A stretch of 40,804 bases of DNA, from contig PXEP01000100.1 in assembly GCA_003566155.1 (NCBI GenBank), positions 1-40,804 of the forward strand. Direction: 5' to 3'. How positions within the stretch are numbered: position 1 is the first letter of the stretch; every line of letters begins with the position of its first letter. Source of the stretch: Candidatus Acetothermia bacterium (GTDB taxonomy: Bacteria > Bipolaricaulota > Bipolaricaulia > Bipolaricaulales > Bipolaricaulaceae). A model generated the notes under the pieces. That model searched no databases and was not told where the DNA came from. It saw nothing but the letters and a program-made list of their open reading frames with translations. The translations under genes were made by a program, and so were the position numbers. Below are positions 8,680-17,914 of this stretch, piece by piece.

Positions 8680-10008
8680 GTGGAGAAAGTACTGATCGCC
8701 AACCGGGGTGAGATCGCCCTACGAATCCTGGACGCGTGCCGAGAACGAGGGCTCAGTGCAGTAGCCGTATTCTCCGAACCAGAGCGGGAGGCGATGCATG
8801 CACGGGAGGCGGCGGAGTCGGTGTGTATCGGGCCGGCTGACCCCCGCCGCTCGTACCTGTCCGTCCCCGCGCTTATCGCCGCCTGCGAACTCACCAGGGC
8901 CGACGGACTGCATCCCGGATACGGTTTTCTCTCCGAAAGCGCAGATCTGGCTGAGATATGCGAAGCACACGACATCACGTTCGTAGGGCCTTCGCCGGAG
9001 GTCCTGTCCCGCGCGGGGGACAAGGCCGTAGCCAAGAGGATGGTGAAGGAGTCCGGCATCCCTGTGTTGCAAGGTTCGGAGCCCATTGCCTCGACGGCCG
9101 ACCTCAACGGAGCGGCCGACGAACTCGGGTTCCCTCTGCTTCTCAAGGCGGCAGCCGGCGGTGGCGGAAGAGGCATCCGGGTGGTGCGGCGGAGAGAGGA
9201 ACTGGCCCCGGCGTTTACGCGGGCCCAGGAGGAAGCCCTGGCCGCCTTCGGCGACAGACGCGTGTTCTTGGAAAGGTTCGTCCCTTCGCCACGCCACGTT
9301 GAGGTGCAGGTCCTCGGAGACACGTACGGAAACGTTGTCCACTGGGGAACACGGGATTGCACTGTACAACGCCGGCATCAGAAGCTGGTGGAGGAGGCCC
9401 CGGCCCCCGGACTGGAGCCGGAGCTGAGGGAGAAGCTTTCTCAGACTGCCGTATCGGCCGCCCGCGCCCTGGGATACGTGGGTGCAGGTACGGTGGAGTT
9501 TCTTATCGAAGGGAACCATTACTACTTCATCGAGATCAACCCGCGGATTCAGGTCGAGCACCCCGTGTCGGAGGTGCTCGTCGGAAGGAACTTGATCAGC
9601 GAACAACTGCGCATCGCCCAGGGCGAGGCGCTGGATTATCGGCAACGCCAGGTCGAGTTCTGGGGCCATGCGATCGAGTGCCGCATCAACGCCGAGGACC
9701 CATCACGAGATTTCATGCCGTCCTCGGGCAAGCTGTACGTACGGCAGCTGCCCGGCGGGATGGGGGTACGTGTGGATTCAGCCCTGTACCAGGGAATGCC
9801 TGTGCTTCCCTACTACGATCCGTTGCTGGCCAAGGTGATCGCGTTTGGCGAGACGCGCGAGGAAGCGCGGATCCGGATGTTCGCCGCGTTGGGCCGCTTC
9901 CAGGTCACCGGGGTGTCCACCAACCGCGAGCTTCTGATCGAGGTCGTCTCCCATCCCAACTTCGCCGCCGGGCGGGTGGGCACGGACTTCCTTGAGCGGA
10001 TGAGTTAA
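8680..10008 (+). CDS. accC: Biotin carboxylase (GTG start)
   Basis: KVLIANRGEIALRILDACRERG, KAAAGGGGRGIRVV, EINPRIQVEHPVSE. Confidence 0.95.
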   Translation: MEKVLIANRGEIALRILDACRERGLSAVAVFSEPEREAMHAREAAESVCIGPADPRRSYLSVPALIAACELTRADGLHPGYGFLSESADLAEICEAHDITFVGPSPEVLSRAGDKAVAKRMVKESGIPVLQGSEPIASTADLNGAADELGFPLLLKAAAGGGGRGIRVVRRREELAPAFTRAQEEALAAFGDRRVFLERFVPSPRHVEVQVLGDTYGNVVHWGTRDCTVQRRHQKLVEEAPAPGLEPELREKLSQTAVSAARALGYVGAGTVEFLIEGNHYYFIEINPRIQVEHPVSEVLVGRNLISEQLRIAQGEALDYRQRQVEFWGHAIECRINAEDPSRDFMPSSGKLYVRQLPGGMGVRVDSALYQGMPVLPYYDPLLAKVIAFGETREEARIRMFAALGRFQVTGVSTNRELLIEVVSHPNFAAGRVGTDFLERMS

Positions 10009-10026
10009 GGAGCGTAGACTCCACCA

Positions 10027-11328
10027 GTGTTCGAGTCACTTACTGAACGGCTGAATCAAGTATTCCAGCAACTACGCGGCAAGGGCTACCTCACCGAGGA
10101 GGATGTCCGCGGCGGCCTGCGGCAGATCCGCCTTGCGCTGCTGGCAGCCGACGTCCACTACCAAGCCGTGCGGGACCTGCTGACCCAGGTGGAAACGGAA
10201 GCCACAGGCAAGCGTGTTCTGGAATCGCTGAGCCCCGGCCAACAGCTGTTGGCTGTAGTCCGCGAAAGTATGGTGCGGCTCATGGGGGAAGAGAGGAAAC
10301 CCCTGCGCCTCACCGGCCGGCCGGCCGTGGTGTTGTTGGTGGGCCCGGCCGGCGGCGGCAAGACGACCACGGCGGGCAAGCTGGCCAAACACCTGCAATC
10401 CCGGGGGAAGAAGGTGTTGCTGGTGTGCGCCGACCCGTACCGCCCTGCGGCGGCAGACCAGCTTTCAGCAGCAGCGGATAGGGTTGGCGTGGACTTCGCC
10501 TCCGCTGCCGCCGACCCGTTAGGCCAGACCAAACAAGCGATTCGCGAGACCCAACGCTCCCTACACGAAGTGCTGATCGTGGATACTCCAGGGGTTCCCC
10601 CGGGGGAGACGCCTGAACCGTTGCTGGGCGATTTGGTCCAGGAAACCCATTGCTCCGACGTAGTGCTCGTTTTGGACGCCTTGGTGGGCCAGGAAGCCGC
10701 CGGGATCGCCGAGAAATTCCTTCCCTTGGGGGTCACCGGGGTGGTGCTGTCCAAGCTGGACGGCGATGCACGAGGTGGCGCCGCGCTGTCGCTCCCTATG
10801 CGTACCCAACGCCCCATCGTATTTGTGGGAACAGGAGAGCGCCCGGAGGATCTAGAACCATTCCACCCCGAGCGGATGGCCGACCGTATCCTGGGACTGG
10901 GCGACTTGCAGGGGCTGGCCGAACAACTGCAGGAAGCAGGCGTGAAACAAGTGGACCAAGCACGGGTCCGGCAGGGCGCGCTCACGCTCGATGATTTTTT
11001 GGAACAGCTGCAGGCCATGAACCAGGCCGGCCCCATATCGCAGTTTCTGTCCCGCATCCCGGGAGTAAAACAACAGGACGTGGACGACCCGGAGATAGAA
11101 GACGAACTCAAGCGGGCACGGGCCGTCATCCAGTCTATGACCCTTGAGGAGCGACGTAAACCAAATATAATCGGGGCTAGCCGGAAGAGGCGCATTGCCC
11201 GCGGCTCCGGCACCACTGTCCAGGAGGTCAACCGTTTACTGTCGCAATACGAGGAGGCTCGCCGGCTGGCTCGCACGGTGGGGCGCCAACGGACACCTCC
11301 TGGAATGGGTAACCTAGGCTCGAGGTGA
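10027..11328 (+). CDS. ffh: Signal recognition particle protein Ffh (SRP54), GTG start
   Basis: GPAGGGKTTTAGKLA, SKLDGDARGGAALS, GTGERPEDLEPFHPERMADRILGLGD, M-domain ERRKPNIIGASRKRRIARGSGTTVQEVNRLL. Confidence 0.93.
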   Translation: MFESLTERLNQVFQQLRGKGYLTEEDVRGGLRQIRLALLAADVHYQAVRDLLTQVETEATGKRVLESLSPGQQLLAVVRESMVRLMGEERKPLRLTGRPAVVLLVGPAGGGKTTTAGKLAKHLQSRGKKVLLVCADPYRPAAADQLSAAADRVGVDFASAAADPLGQTKQAIRETQRSLHEVLIVDTPGVPPGETPEPLLGDLVQETHCSDVVLVLDALVGQEAAGIAEKFLPLGVTGVVLSKLDGDARGGAALSLPMRTQRPIVFVGTGERPEDLEPFHPERMADRILGLGDLQGLAEQLQEAGVKQVDQARVRQGALTLDDFLEQLQAMNQAGPISQFLSRIPGVKQQDVDDPEIEDELKRARAVIQSMTLEERRKPNIIGASRKRRIARGSGTTVQEVNRLLSQYEEARRLARTVGRQRTPPGMGNLGSR

Positions 11329-11331
11329 GAG

Positions 11332-11625
11332 ATGGCACTGAAGATTAGGCTTAAGCGTACGGGAAAGAAGAGGCAAGGAAGCTTTCGCATCGTGGTCGTT
11401 GACGGGGAAGCCAAGCGGGACGGTCGTTCGTTGGAGGAAATCGGCCACTACTTCCCCCACGCCGAACCGGCGGAAATCAACGTGGATCGAGACAGCGCGC
11501 TATCGTGGCTGAGCAAGGGCGCTCAGCCGACTCCCGCTGCCCGCAGACTGCTGGCCAAGCTGGGAGTCATGCAGGCGTGGCATGAACAAAGGCACAGCCG
11601 CCAACCCCAGCAAGACGCTGGTTGA
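11332..11625 (+). CDS. rpsP: 30S ribosomal protein S16
   Basis: MALKIRLKRTGKKRQGSFRIVVVDGEAKRDGRSLEEIGHYFP. Confidence 0.95.
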   Translation: MALKIRLKRTGKKRQGSFRIVVVDGEAKRDGRSLEEIGHYFPHAEPAEINVDRDSALSWLSKGAQPTPAARRLLAKLGVMQAWHEQRHSRQPQQDAG

Positions 11626-11830
11626 TCTCGCCAAGTATCTGCTTAAGTCCATCGCGAGGGAACCTGAGCGGGCCAAGGTAGACCACGTGTGGACGGAGAA
11701 CATGGATCTCATCGTGCTTAGAAGCACGGGCAAGCGCCGTCTTCACCCCCGCGATGTGGACGCGGTGGCCCAGGTTGTGCAAGCGGTGGGAAAACATCTA
11801 GGCCGCGAGGCGATGGTAGACCACAAATGA
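11582..11830 (+). CDS. KhpA-like KH-domain protein (diverged)
   Basis: Position between rpsP and trmD and TLVDLAKYLLKSIAREPERAKV N-terminus; overlaps rpsP by 44 nt if ATG 11582 is used (start uncertain). Confidence 0.65.
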   Translation: MNKGTAANPSKTLVDLAKYLLKSIAREPERAKVDHVWTENMDLIVLRSTGKRRLHPRDVDAVAQVVQAVGKHLGREAMVDHK

Positions 11831-12504
11831 GGTTTGACATCGTCGCTATGTGGCCGGAGATGCTCGCCCCATACGCGAGCCGCGGGACACTGTGGGCAGC
11901 GCAAGAACGGCAGCTCATCGAGGTCCACCTCCACCGGCTGGAGACGTTCGCCCTCGCCGGGCGGCCGCTGGTGGACGATCGTCCGTTCGGAGGCGGGGCG
12001 GGTATGGTGATGCGCCCAGAGCCGTTCGCCCGGGCGATAGAGGCTATCGGCACCGAGGCAGGCACAAAGCCGTTTACGGTGCTTCTTTCGGCTCAAGGAG
12101 TGCGCCTCGATCAGAAGCTAGCCAGGGAGCTTGCCCACAAGCGAGCTCTGACGCTGCTCGCCGGCCGGTACGAGGGCGTGGATGAACGGGTGGCCCAGAT
12201 GTGCGATCTGGAAATCTCCATCGGGGATTATGTGTTGGCCGGGGGCGAGGTGGCGGCAGCTGTGATGTTGGAGGCGGTGGGGCGCATGGTGCCGGGGGTG
12301 GTAGGACGACACGAGTCGGCGGCCACCGACTCCTTCTTCTCTGGCCCTCTCCTGGGACATCCGCAGTACACACGACCCCGTACGTTTCGCAAGATGAGCG
12401 TCCCCGAGGTCCTTATTTCGGGGGACCACGAGAGAATAAGACGCTGGCGGGCCGTACAGGCGTGGCGTAAGACCCTCCGTCACCGACCGGATCTGGTGCA
12501 GTGA
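11827..12504 (+). CDS. trmD: tRNA (guanine-N1)-methyltransferase
   Basis: DDRPFGGGAGMVMRPEP, LLAGRYEGVDERV, SIGDYVLAGGE; ATGA overlap with the preceding gene. Confidence 0.95.
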   Translation: MRFDIVAMWPEMLAPYASRGTLWAAQERQLIEVHLHRLETFALAGRPLVDDRPFGGGAGMVMRPEPFARAIEAIGTEAGTKPFTVLLSAQGVRLDQKLARELAHKRALTLLAGRYEGVDERVAQMCDLEISIGDYVLAGGEVAAAVMLEAVGRMVPGVVGRHESAATDSFFSGPLLGHPQYTRPRTFRKMSVPEVLISGDHERIRRWRAVQAWRKTLRHRPDLVQ

Positions 12505-13061
12505 TGTACATCGCCTTGCTGCATTTTCCGATGGTGAACCGCCGGGGGGAGGTGATGGCCACCGCGCTCACCAGCATGGACGTGCCGGACATCGCCCGCA
12601 CCGCCCGCACGTACGGGGCGCAGAGGTATTTCGTGGCCACGCCGCTTCCCTCACAGAGAAAGATCGCGGCCAGACTGCGGGATTTCTGGCTGGAGGAGGA
12701 CCGGGGCTCATCGCGCCGAGAAGCGATGGAACGCGTTCACGTGTGCGGAGATCTCGGTGACTGCTACGAGGAAATCTGCGCTCTGGAAGGCCGGCCGCCG
12801 TTGGTGCTTGGAACAAGTGCTCGGGATGGCTTACCCTATCCCCTGATCGACTGGAAAGAAGCTCGGGAAGCGTTCACAACACAGCCGGTGCTCATTTGCT
12901 TTGGTACCGGCCACGGGATGGCTGGTGAGCTTCTGCAGGCTTGCGATGGCATACTCCCACCCGTATGGGGGGGGACGGAATACAATCCCCTGTCCGTGCG
13001 AGCCGCGGTGGCGGTGGTCTTGGACCGGTTAAAAGGAGTCAATCATGGCAGGGATGGATGA
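12501..13061 (+). CDS. RNA methyltransferase of the trmD-adjacent SPOUT type (Thermotoga TM1570-like)
   Basis: MYIALLHFPMVNRRGEVMATALTSMDVPDIARTARTYG; location between trmD and rplS. Confidence 0.75.
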   Translation: MMYIALLHFPMVNRRGEVMATALTSMDVPDIARTARTYGAQRYFVATPLPSQRKIAARLRDFWLEEDRGSSRREAMERVHVCGDLGDCYEEICALEGRPPLVLGTSARDGLPYPLIDWKEAREAFTTQPVLICFGTGHGMAGELLQACDGILPPVWGGTEYNPLSVRAAVAVVLDRLKGVNHGRDG

Positions 13062-13380
13062 TCTCATCCGCTCATTGGAGCAAGACCTTGTTAAGGAAGT
13101 GCCGGAGTTCGCTACCGGCGACATCGTACGCGTGTACGAACGTGTAACTGAAGGAACCCGGCAGCGTCTGCAGCCGTTCGAGGGCGTGGTCCTCAAGCGC
13201 TCCGGATCTGGGACGCGCGAGACGATGACGGTACGCAGAATCGCAGCCGGCGTGGGCGTGGAGCGCACGTTCCCCCTCCACCACAAGCTGGAGCGGATCG
13301 AAGTACTGAAACGAAACAACGTGCGGCAGTCGCGTCCGTATTGGCTGAGGAGGATATCACGGCTGCACAAGATCGGGTAA
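13045..13380 (+). CDS. rplS: 50S ribosomal protein L19
   Basis: FATGDIVRVYERVTEGTRQRLQPFEGVVLKRSGSGTRETMTVRRIAAGVGVERTFPLHH. Confidence 0.95.
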   Translation: MAGMDDLIRSLEQDLVKEVPEFATGDIVRVYERVTEGTRQRLQPFEGVVLKRSGSGTRETMTVRRIAAGVGVERTFPLHHKLERIEVLKRNNVRQSRPYWLRRISRLHKIG

Positions 13381-14306
13381 GGCGGCGTTGGCCGCTGCGC
13401 CGCAAGCGCAAGGAATCCAAGCCCCCTTGGATCGTGCGCCTGTTGCGCCGGCGCGGGGTGCGCCTGTCCCGAAGGGCGGCGTGGGCCCTGGGCTGGCTGG
13501 AAACGCTGGTCGTGGCCGGGGCCGCAGCGGCACTGATCATCACATTCGTCACTGTACGCATGACCGTGCCCACCGGATCCATGGAGCCGACCATAATGCG
13601 GGGGGACTCGTTCTTCGTGGACCGCATCTCCTACTACTTTACCCAGCCGGACATCGGCGATGTGATCGTGTTTTGGCACTTGACCGAGGTACGGATAACG
13701 GACATCTCCCCGGGAAGCCCCGCCGATGAAGCGGGCCTACGGGAAGGCGATTGGCTCGTGCCTCCAGTGGCCGACATCTCACCGTTCACGCAGACCGGGT
13801 TGGCCGGAGAACCGGTGCCCTCTGTGCGCACGCTCCGGCGAAGGATCGAGGAGGCCCAAGGGGCGGCGCTAGAGGCTACCGTCTTGCGCGAGGGGGTAGG
13901 ACCGTACACCACCACGATGGAGGTCCCCGACGACGCCACCGATCTTTCCGGGCTGGGAATCAGAGCCTCCATCAGCCAGCAACGTTACGTAAAGCGCCTC
14001 ATAGCCACCGGAGGGCAGACGGTGGAACTCCGCAACGGTCAAGTGTGGGTTGACGGAGAACGCGTCGACGACTTTACCGACCACACGTACAGAGGAGATT
14101 TGCCACGTGTGCGCTACGGGGCGAGCCCGACCGAGGTTCCTGAAGGACACTACTTCGTGTTGGGGGACAACACCAATAATTCGTATGACTCCCGGTATTG
14201 GGGCTTCGTGCCGGTGGAAGAACTGATCGGCGCCCCGTTTTTCCGTGTGTGGCCGTTCGGTCGATTCGGCCCAATGAACGGCTATTTCTGGTCCTCCCGG
14301 TGGTGA
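13341..14306 (+). CDS. lepB: Signal peptidase I with internal PDZ-like insertion (TTG start, uncertain)
   Basis: MTVPTGSMEPTIMRGDSFFVDRISY (Ser box), RYVKRLIATGGQTVEL (Lys box), GHYFVLGDNTNNSYDSRYWGFVP; PDZ-like segment between them. Confidence 0.92.
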   Translation: MAEEDITAAQDRVRRRWPLRRKRKESKPPWIVRLLRRRGVRLSRRAAWALGWLETLVVAGAAAALIITFVTVRMTVPTGSMEPTIMRGDSFFVDRISYYFTQPDIGDVIVFWHLTEVRITDISPGSPADEAGLREGDWLVPPVADISPFTQTGLAGEPVPSVRTLRRRIEEAQGAALEATVLREGVGPYTTTMEVPDDATDLSGLGIRASISQQRYVKRLIATGGQTVELRNGQVWVDGERVDDFTDHTYRGDLPRVRYGASPTEVPEGHYFVLGDNTNNSYDSRYWGFVPVEELIGAPFFRVWPFGRFGPMNGYFWSSRW

Positions 14307-14382
14307 GGCAAGGGACTGAGTTACGGGGACTACAGCACTCGGGATGTGGGACGCAGGAGCCGCATCCCAAGGACCGACCCCT

Positions 14383-14388
14383 TATAAT
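14383..14388 (+). promoter_or_regulatory. -10 box TATAAT upstream of the nitroreductase
   Basis: CCTTATAATACC, 19 nt before ATG 14408. Confidence 0.45.
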
Positions 14389-14407
14389 ACCGGCGGGTGA
14401 GCTATCT

Positions 14408-14905
14408 ATGAACACGCTATTGCAGGAGATCAAACGGCGTCGCACAGTACGGGCATTCCGTACCGATCCGGTGGAGGAAGACAAGATCCAAGCCATTCTG
14501 GATGCCGGCCGCTGGGCTCCCTCGGGGAAGAACACCCAGCCGTGGCGGTTCATCGTGGTCCGGTCGGAGGAAAAGCGTGCGGAACTAGGGCAGTTGGTAC
14601 CGCAGCGAAACATGATCGCCACGGCGCCGGTCACCATCGCCGTGCTCAAACACGTTCCCTCCGGGTACGACGAACTCAAAGATGCCCAAGGGATCGGCGC
14701 TTGCGCGCAAAATATGCTGCTTGCTGCCCACGCGCTGGGGCTGGGGGCGTGCTGGATCGGCCGAGCGCGCGACCCCGAACTGGAAGGCCTTCTCGGCGCA
14801 CAAGAGGATGAGGAATTGATGTTGCTTCTGCCCATCGGCTATCCGGCCGAGGAGCCCGGGGAGGGGAAGCGCAAACCACTGGAGGAGTTGTCGCGAACCC
14901 TCTGA
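14408..14905 (+). CDS. Nitroreductase-family protein
   Basis: IKRRRTVRAFRTDPVEEDKIQAILDAGRWAPSGKNTQPWRFIVV. Confidence 0.9.
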   Translation: MNTLLQEIKRRRTVRAFRTDPVEEDKIQAILDAGRWAPSGKNTQPWRFIVVRSEEKRAELGQLVPQRNMIATAPVTIAVLKHVPSGYDELKDAQGIGACAQNMLLAAHALGLGACWIGRARDPELEGLLGAQEDEELMLLLPIGYPAEEPGEGKRKPLEELSRTL

Positions 14906-14915
14906 CGGGTACAGC

Positions 14916-16406
14916 TTAACGCATACCTCCCACCAGGCCACGCAGGAGCATGATCACGGGGATGATCTCCAGCCGACCCACCCACATGCTGAAGCTGAGG
15001 ATCAGCTTGCCCGCGGTGGGCATCTCCGGATGGGTGATACCGGTCGTCAGGCCTACGTTGCCCTGCGCAGACGCCACTTCGAATATGACGTTGGCCAAGC
15101 CATGTTCGTTTCCCAGAACAACAGCCATAGCCACGATCCCCACGAGCAGGAACGCCACCCACAGGAATGTGATGGTCATCGCCTCCTCCAGCCTCCTCCA
15201 GGTTTCGTCCTCGGAGAACACATGGATCCCTATGCGGAAGGGAACAACAGCGTCGGGGGGCTTCAACGTCTTGCGCAGCTTCCAGCCCACCCCCTTAAGG
15301 AGCAGCAGGTACCGCATCACCTTGATGCCGCCGGTGGTGGACCCGGCGGCACCTCCGATGAACATGCCCACGGTGAGCATAAGCTTCGCTGCGTCGGACC
15401 ATTCGCGAATCGAAGTCGATTGGAACCCGGTACAGGTCATGGCGGAGAAATACTGAAACACGCCCTGGCGGAACGCTGTTCCCGGCAGGACACGCAACGT
15501 CCCCTCCAGGCTGACAAGGAGCGCTCCACATACCAAAAAGCCCACAAACCACTTTGTCTGCACATCGCGCATGTAGCTGCGCAGGCCGTGTTGCGTGGCC
15601 CGGTAGTGGACGGCAAAGCTTACCGCGCCGGCCACCATGATCACCAGAAGCAGGACCTCTATCGCAACCGATTGGTAATGCCCGATCGAATCGGGCCACA
15701 GGGTAAACCCCCCGGTGGCGATGCCGGTCATCCCGTGGTTGACCGCCTCCCACATGGGCATCCCCGCCAACCAGAGTGTCAGCACACTTCCCCCGGTAAA
15801 CAACAGGAATATCCACCAGATCGTTCGCACGGTGGACACCACCGATGGATGGATCTTCTCGGTCCGGGCCTCCGCTAGGTACAAGGTCATCGTGGCCCGA
15901 CCCGGTCCGGCGATGAGCGTGAGCATGAGCACGATGACCCCTACACCCCCGATCCACTCGGTAAACGATCGCCACCACTGCAACGAGTGGGGAAGGAGAT
16001 CGGGGCGCATGGCCATGGTGAGGCCGGTACTGGTGAACCCCGACATGGCCTCAAAAAAGGCGGCGGTGAAGTCCGCATACGGCAGAGGAGTCCCCGTCGA
16101 CAACTGGGAAACAAGGTAGAGCGGCAGCGCGCCCAACACCGCCACCAACAGCCATCCCACGGCGGCGATGATCAGCGCGTGGTGCAGTCCGACATCACCC
16201 GCATGCCGACAGGGAAAATACAACGCGGCCGCCAAACCCGCCGCGACAAGCGCCGTCAGGGCAAACGGCCCCACGGCGTTCCATTCGGCGAACCACGCCG
16301 CCACGGGAATGGACAAGGCGGTCATCAAAGCCACCATAGCCGCCAGGTGCCCCAGCGCCCGGAGAACAACCTGGAGCTCGGCTAGGAATACCCGTTCAGC
16401 CCGCAA
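14916..16406 (-). CDS. TrkH/KtrB-family potassium uptake membrane subunit
   Basis: FFEAMSGFTSTGLTM, WRSFTEWIGGVGVIVL, GGAAGSTTGGIKVMRY, AQGNVGLTTGI selectivity-loop motifs. Confidence 0.93.
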   Translation of the reverse strand: MRAERVFLAELQVVLRALGHLAAMVALMTALSIPVAAWFAEWNAVGPFALTALVAAGLAAALYFPCRHAGDVGLHHALIIAAVGWLLVAVLGALPLYLVSQLSTGTPLPYADFTAAFFEAMSGFTSTGLTMAMRPDLLPHSLQWWRSFTEWIGGVGVIVLMLTLIAGPGRATMTLYLAEARTEKIHPSVVSTVRTIWWIFLLFTGGSVLTLWLAGMPMWEAVNHGMTGIATGGFTLWPDSIGHYQSVAIEVLLLVIMVAGAVSFAVHYRATQHGLRSYMRDVQTKWFVGFLVCGALLVSLEGTLRVLPGTAFRQGVFQYFSAMTCTGFQSTSIREWSDAAKLMLTVGMFIGGAAGSTTGGIKVMRYLLLLKGVGWKLRKTLKPPDAVVPFRIGIHVFSEDETWRRLEEAMTITFLWVAFLLVGIVAMAVVLGNEHGLANVIFEVASAQGNVGLTTGITHPEMPTAGKLILSFSMWVGRLEIIPVIMLLRGLVGGMR

Positions 16407-17058
16407 GGCGTTCGATCAACTCGTCGCTCACATGCTCCTTGGAGTAGACGGTCACCACATCCCCCTCCTGCATGATGGTGGACCCTGAGGGGATCAGGAC
16501 TTCCCCCTCACGCTCCAAGGCGGCGAACAGGATCCCTGAGGGGATCAGTCCTTGTTTGCCGCACTCCACAAGAGTCTTGCCCAAAAGCGGCGAGTCCTGC
16601 GTGATGGTCATCCTGAACATCTGCGCCCCGCCGACCATGGTCACGAGGTCCGTGAGCTTCCTGCGACGGGCGGCATTGTACAGGGCTTCGGCGACGATCA
16701 CATCTGGATCTTCCATCACATGGGCCCCCAGTCGTCGGAACAGCTCAACATGCTCTTTGACGTTGACCACGGAGACGATCGACGGAATCCCCAAATCCGC
16801 AGCAGCAGCGATCACCATCAGATTGGTCGCATCATCATGGGTGGTGGTGATCAGCGCATCGGCGCGCTCCCCCCCTGCCTGGCGGATGACCTCGGTGAAC
16901 GCCGCGTCGGCGTGGATCACAAGGACATCGTGACGCCGCGTGATGGACTCGGCTTTGCGGGAATCCCGCTCCACCACCGCCACGTCGTGTCGATCCTGTA
17001 GCGCAAGCTCGACCAATGCTGAGCCAATTCCGCCCGCACCAACCACAATAACGTACAT
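16396..17058 (-). CDS. TrkA/KtrA-type potassium channel regulatory protein (RCK_N + RCK_C)
   Basis: MYVIVVGAGGIGSALVELALQDRHDVAVVERDSRKA Rossmann motif; overlaps trkH. Confidence 0.92.
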   Translation of the reverse strand: MYVIVVGAGGIGSALVELALQDRHDVAVVERDSRKAESITRRHDVLVIHADAAFTEVIRQAGGERADALITTTHDDATNLMVIAAAADLGIPSIVSVVNVKEHVELFRRLGAHVMEDPDVIVAEALYNAARRRKLTDLVTMVGGAQMFRMTITQDSPLLGKTLVECGKQGLIPSGILFAALEREGEVLIPSGSTIMQEGDVVTVYSKEHVSDELIERLAG

Positions 17059-17135
17059 AGAGCCCCATGTTACTCCTGCCCTACGGCACCGACAACAGCG
17101 GAAGATACGCGTGGAACGCCAGCTGGCTCGCAGAG

Positions 17136-17906
17136 CTAGAAACGGGGCCGCACTGTGAACAGCCGGCAGGCGTTGTTCCAGGTGATCTCGGCCAGCTCGT
17201 CGGGCGGCATCCGACGGATCCCCGCAAGCTCGGAGAGCACCAACCGCACCTTGAGCGGGTCGTTGCGCTTCCCGCGAAACGCTTGCGGCGGAAGATATGG
17301 GGCGTCGGTCTCCACCAGCAGCCGCTCAAGGGGAATGCTCCGCACCGCCTCCCGCAGGGCCGCGTTCTTGGGATAGGTAAGCGGCCCCCCGATCCCGATG
17401 TGGAGCCCCAGGTCCAGCACCTGTCGGGCAGCGGACGCATCGCCGGAGAAGGCGTGCACCACCCCTCCCACGGGGCCTTCTTCGGACAACACTCGAACGA
17501 ACTCGGGCCACGCCGCCCTTTCGTGCAGGATCACCGGAAGCTCCAGCCGTCGAGCGAGCCGAAGCTGGGAACGGAATACCCTCGCTTGTACGTCCCGCGG
17601 CGAAAGGTCCCGGTAGAAGTCAAGTCCACACTCGCCTACAGCAACAGCACGCTCTGCGCGCAGAAGCTCCTCCAGCTCCTCTTCCACCTGCGGCGAGAAG
17701 CCTTTGGCATCGTGGGGATGTACGCCGCAGGCAGCAAGGATATGAAGATTCTCACGGGCCAGCTCCACCGACGCGCGGGACGACCGAAGGTCGGCGCCCA
17801 CGTTGACGGCAGCCACCTGCTGGCTGCGCATCTCCTCAAGCACGCTTGCTCGGTCTTCTTTGAACTGGGGAAAATCAAGATGGGCGTGGCTGTCCAGCAG
17901 TTTCAT
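17136..17906 (-). CDS. tatD: TatD-family hydrolase
   Basis: MKLLDSHAHLDFPQF, AACGVHPHDAK, AVGECGLDFYRD, LLVETDAPYLPP. Confidence 0.93.
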   Translation of the reverse strand: MKLLDSHAHLDFPQFKEDRASVLEEMRSQQVAAVNVGADLRSSRASVELARENLHILAACGVHPHDAKGFSPQVEEELEELLRAERAVAVGECGLDFYRDLSPRDVQARVFRSQLRLARRLELPVILHERAAWPEFVRVLSEEGPVGGVVHAFSGDASAARQVLDLGLHIGIGGPLTYPKNAALREAVRSIPLERLLVETDAPYLPPQAFRGKRNDPLKVRLVLSELAGIRRMPPDELAEITWNNACRLFTVRPRF

Positions 17907-17914
17907 GGTTTTGC

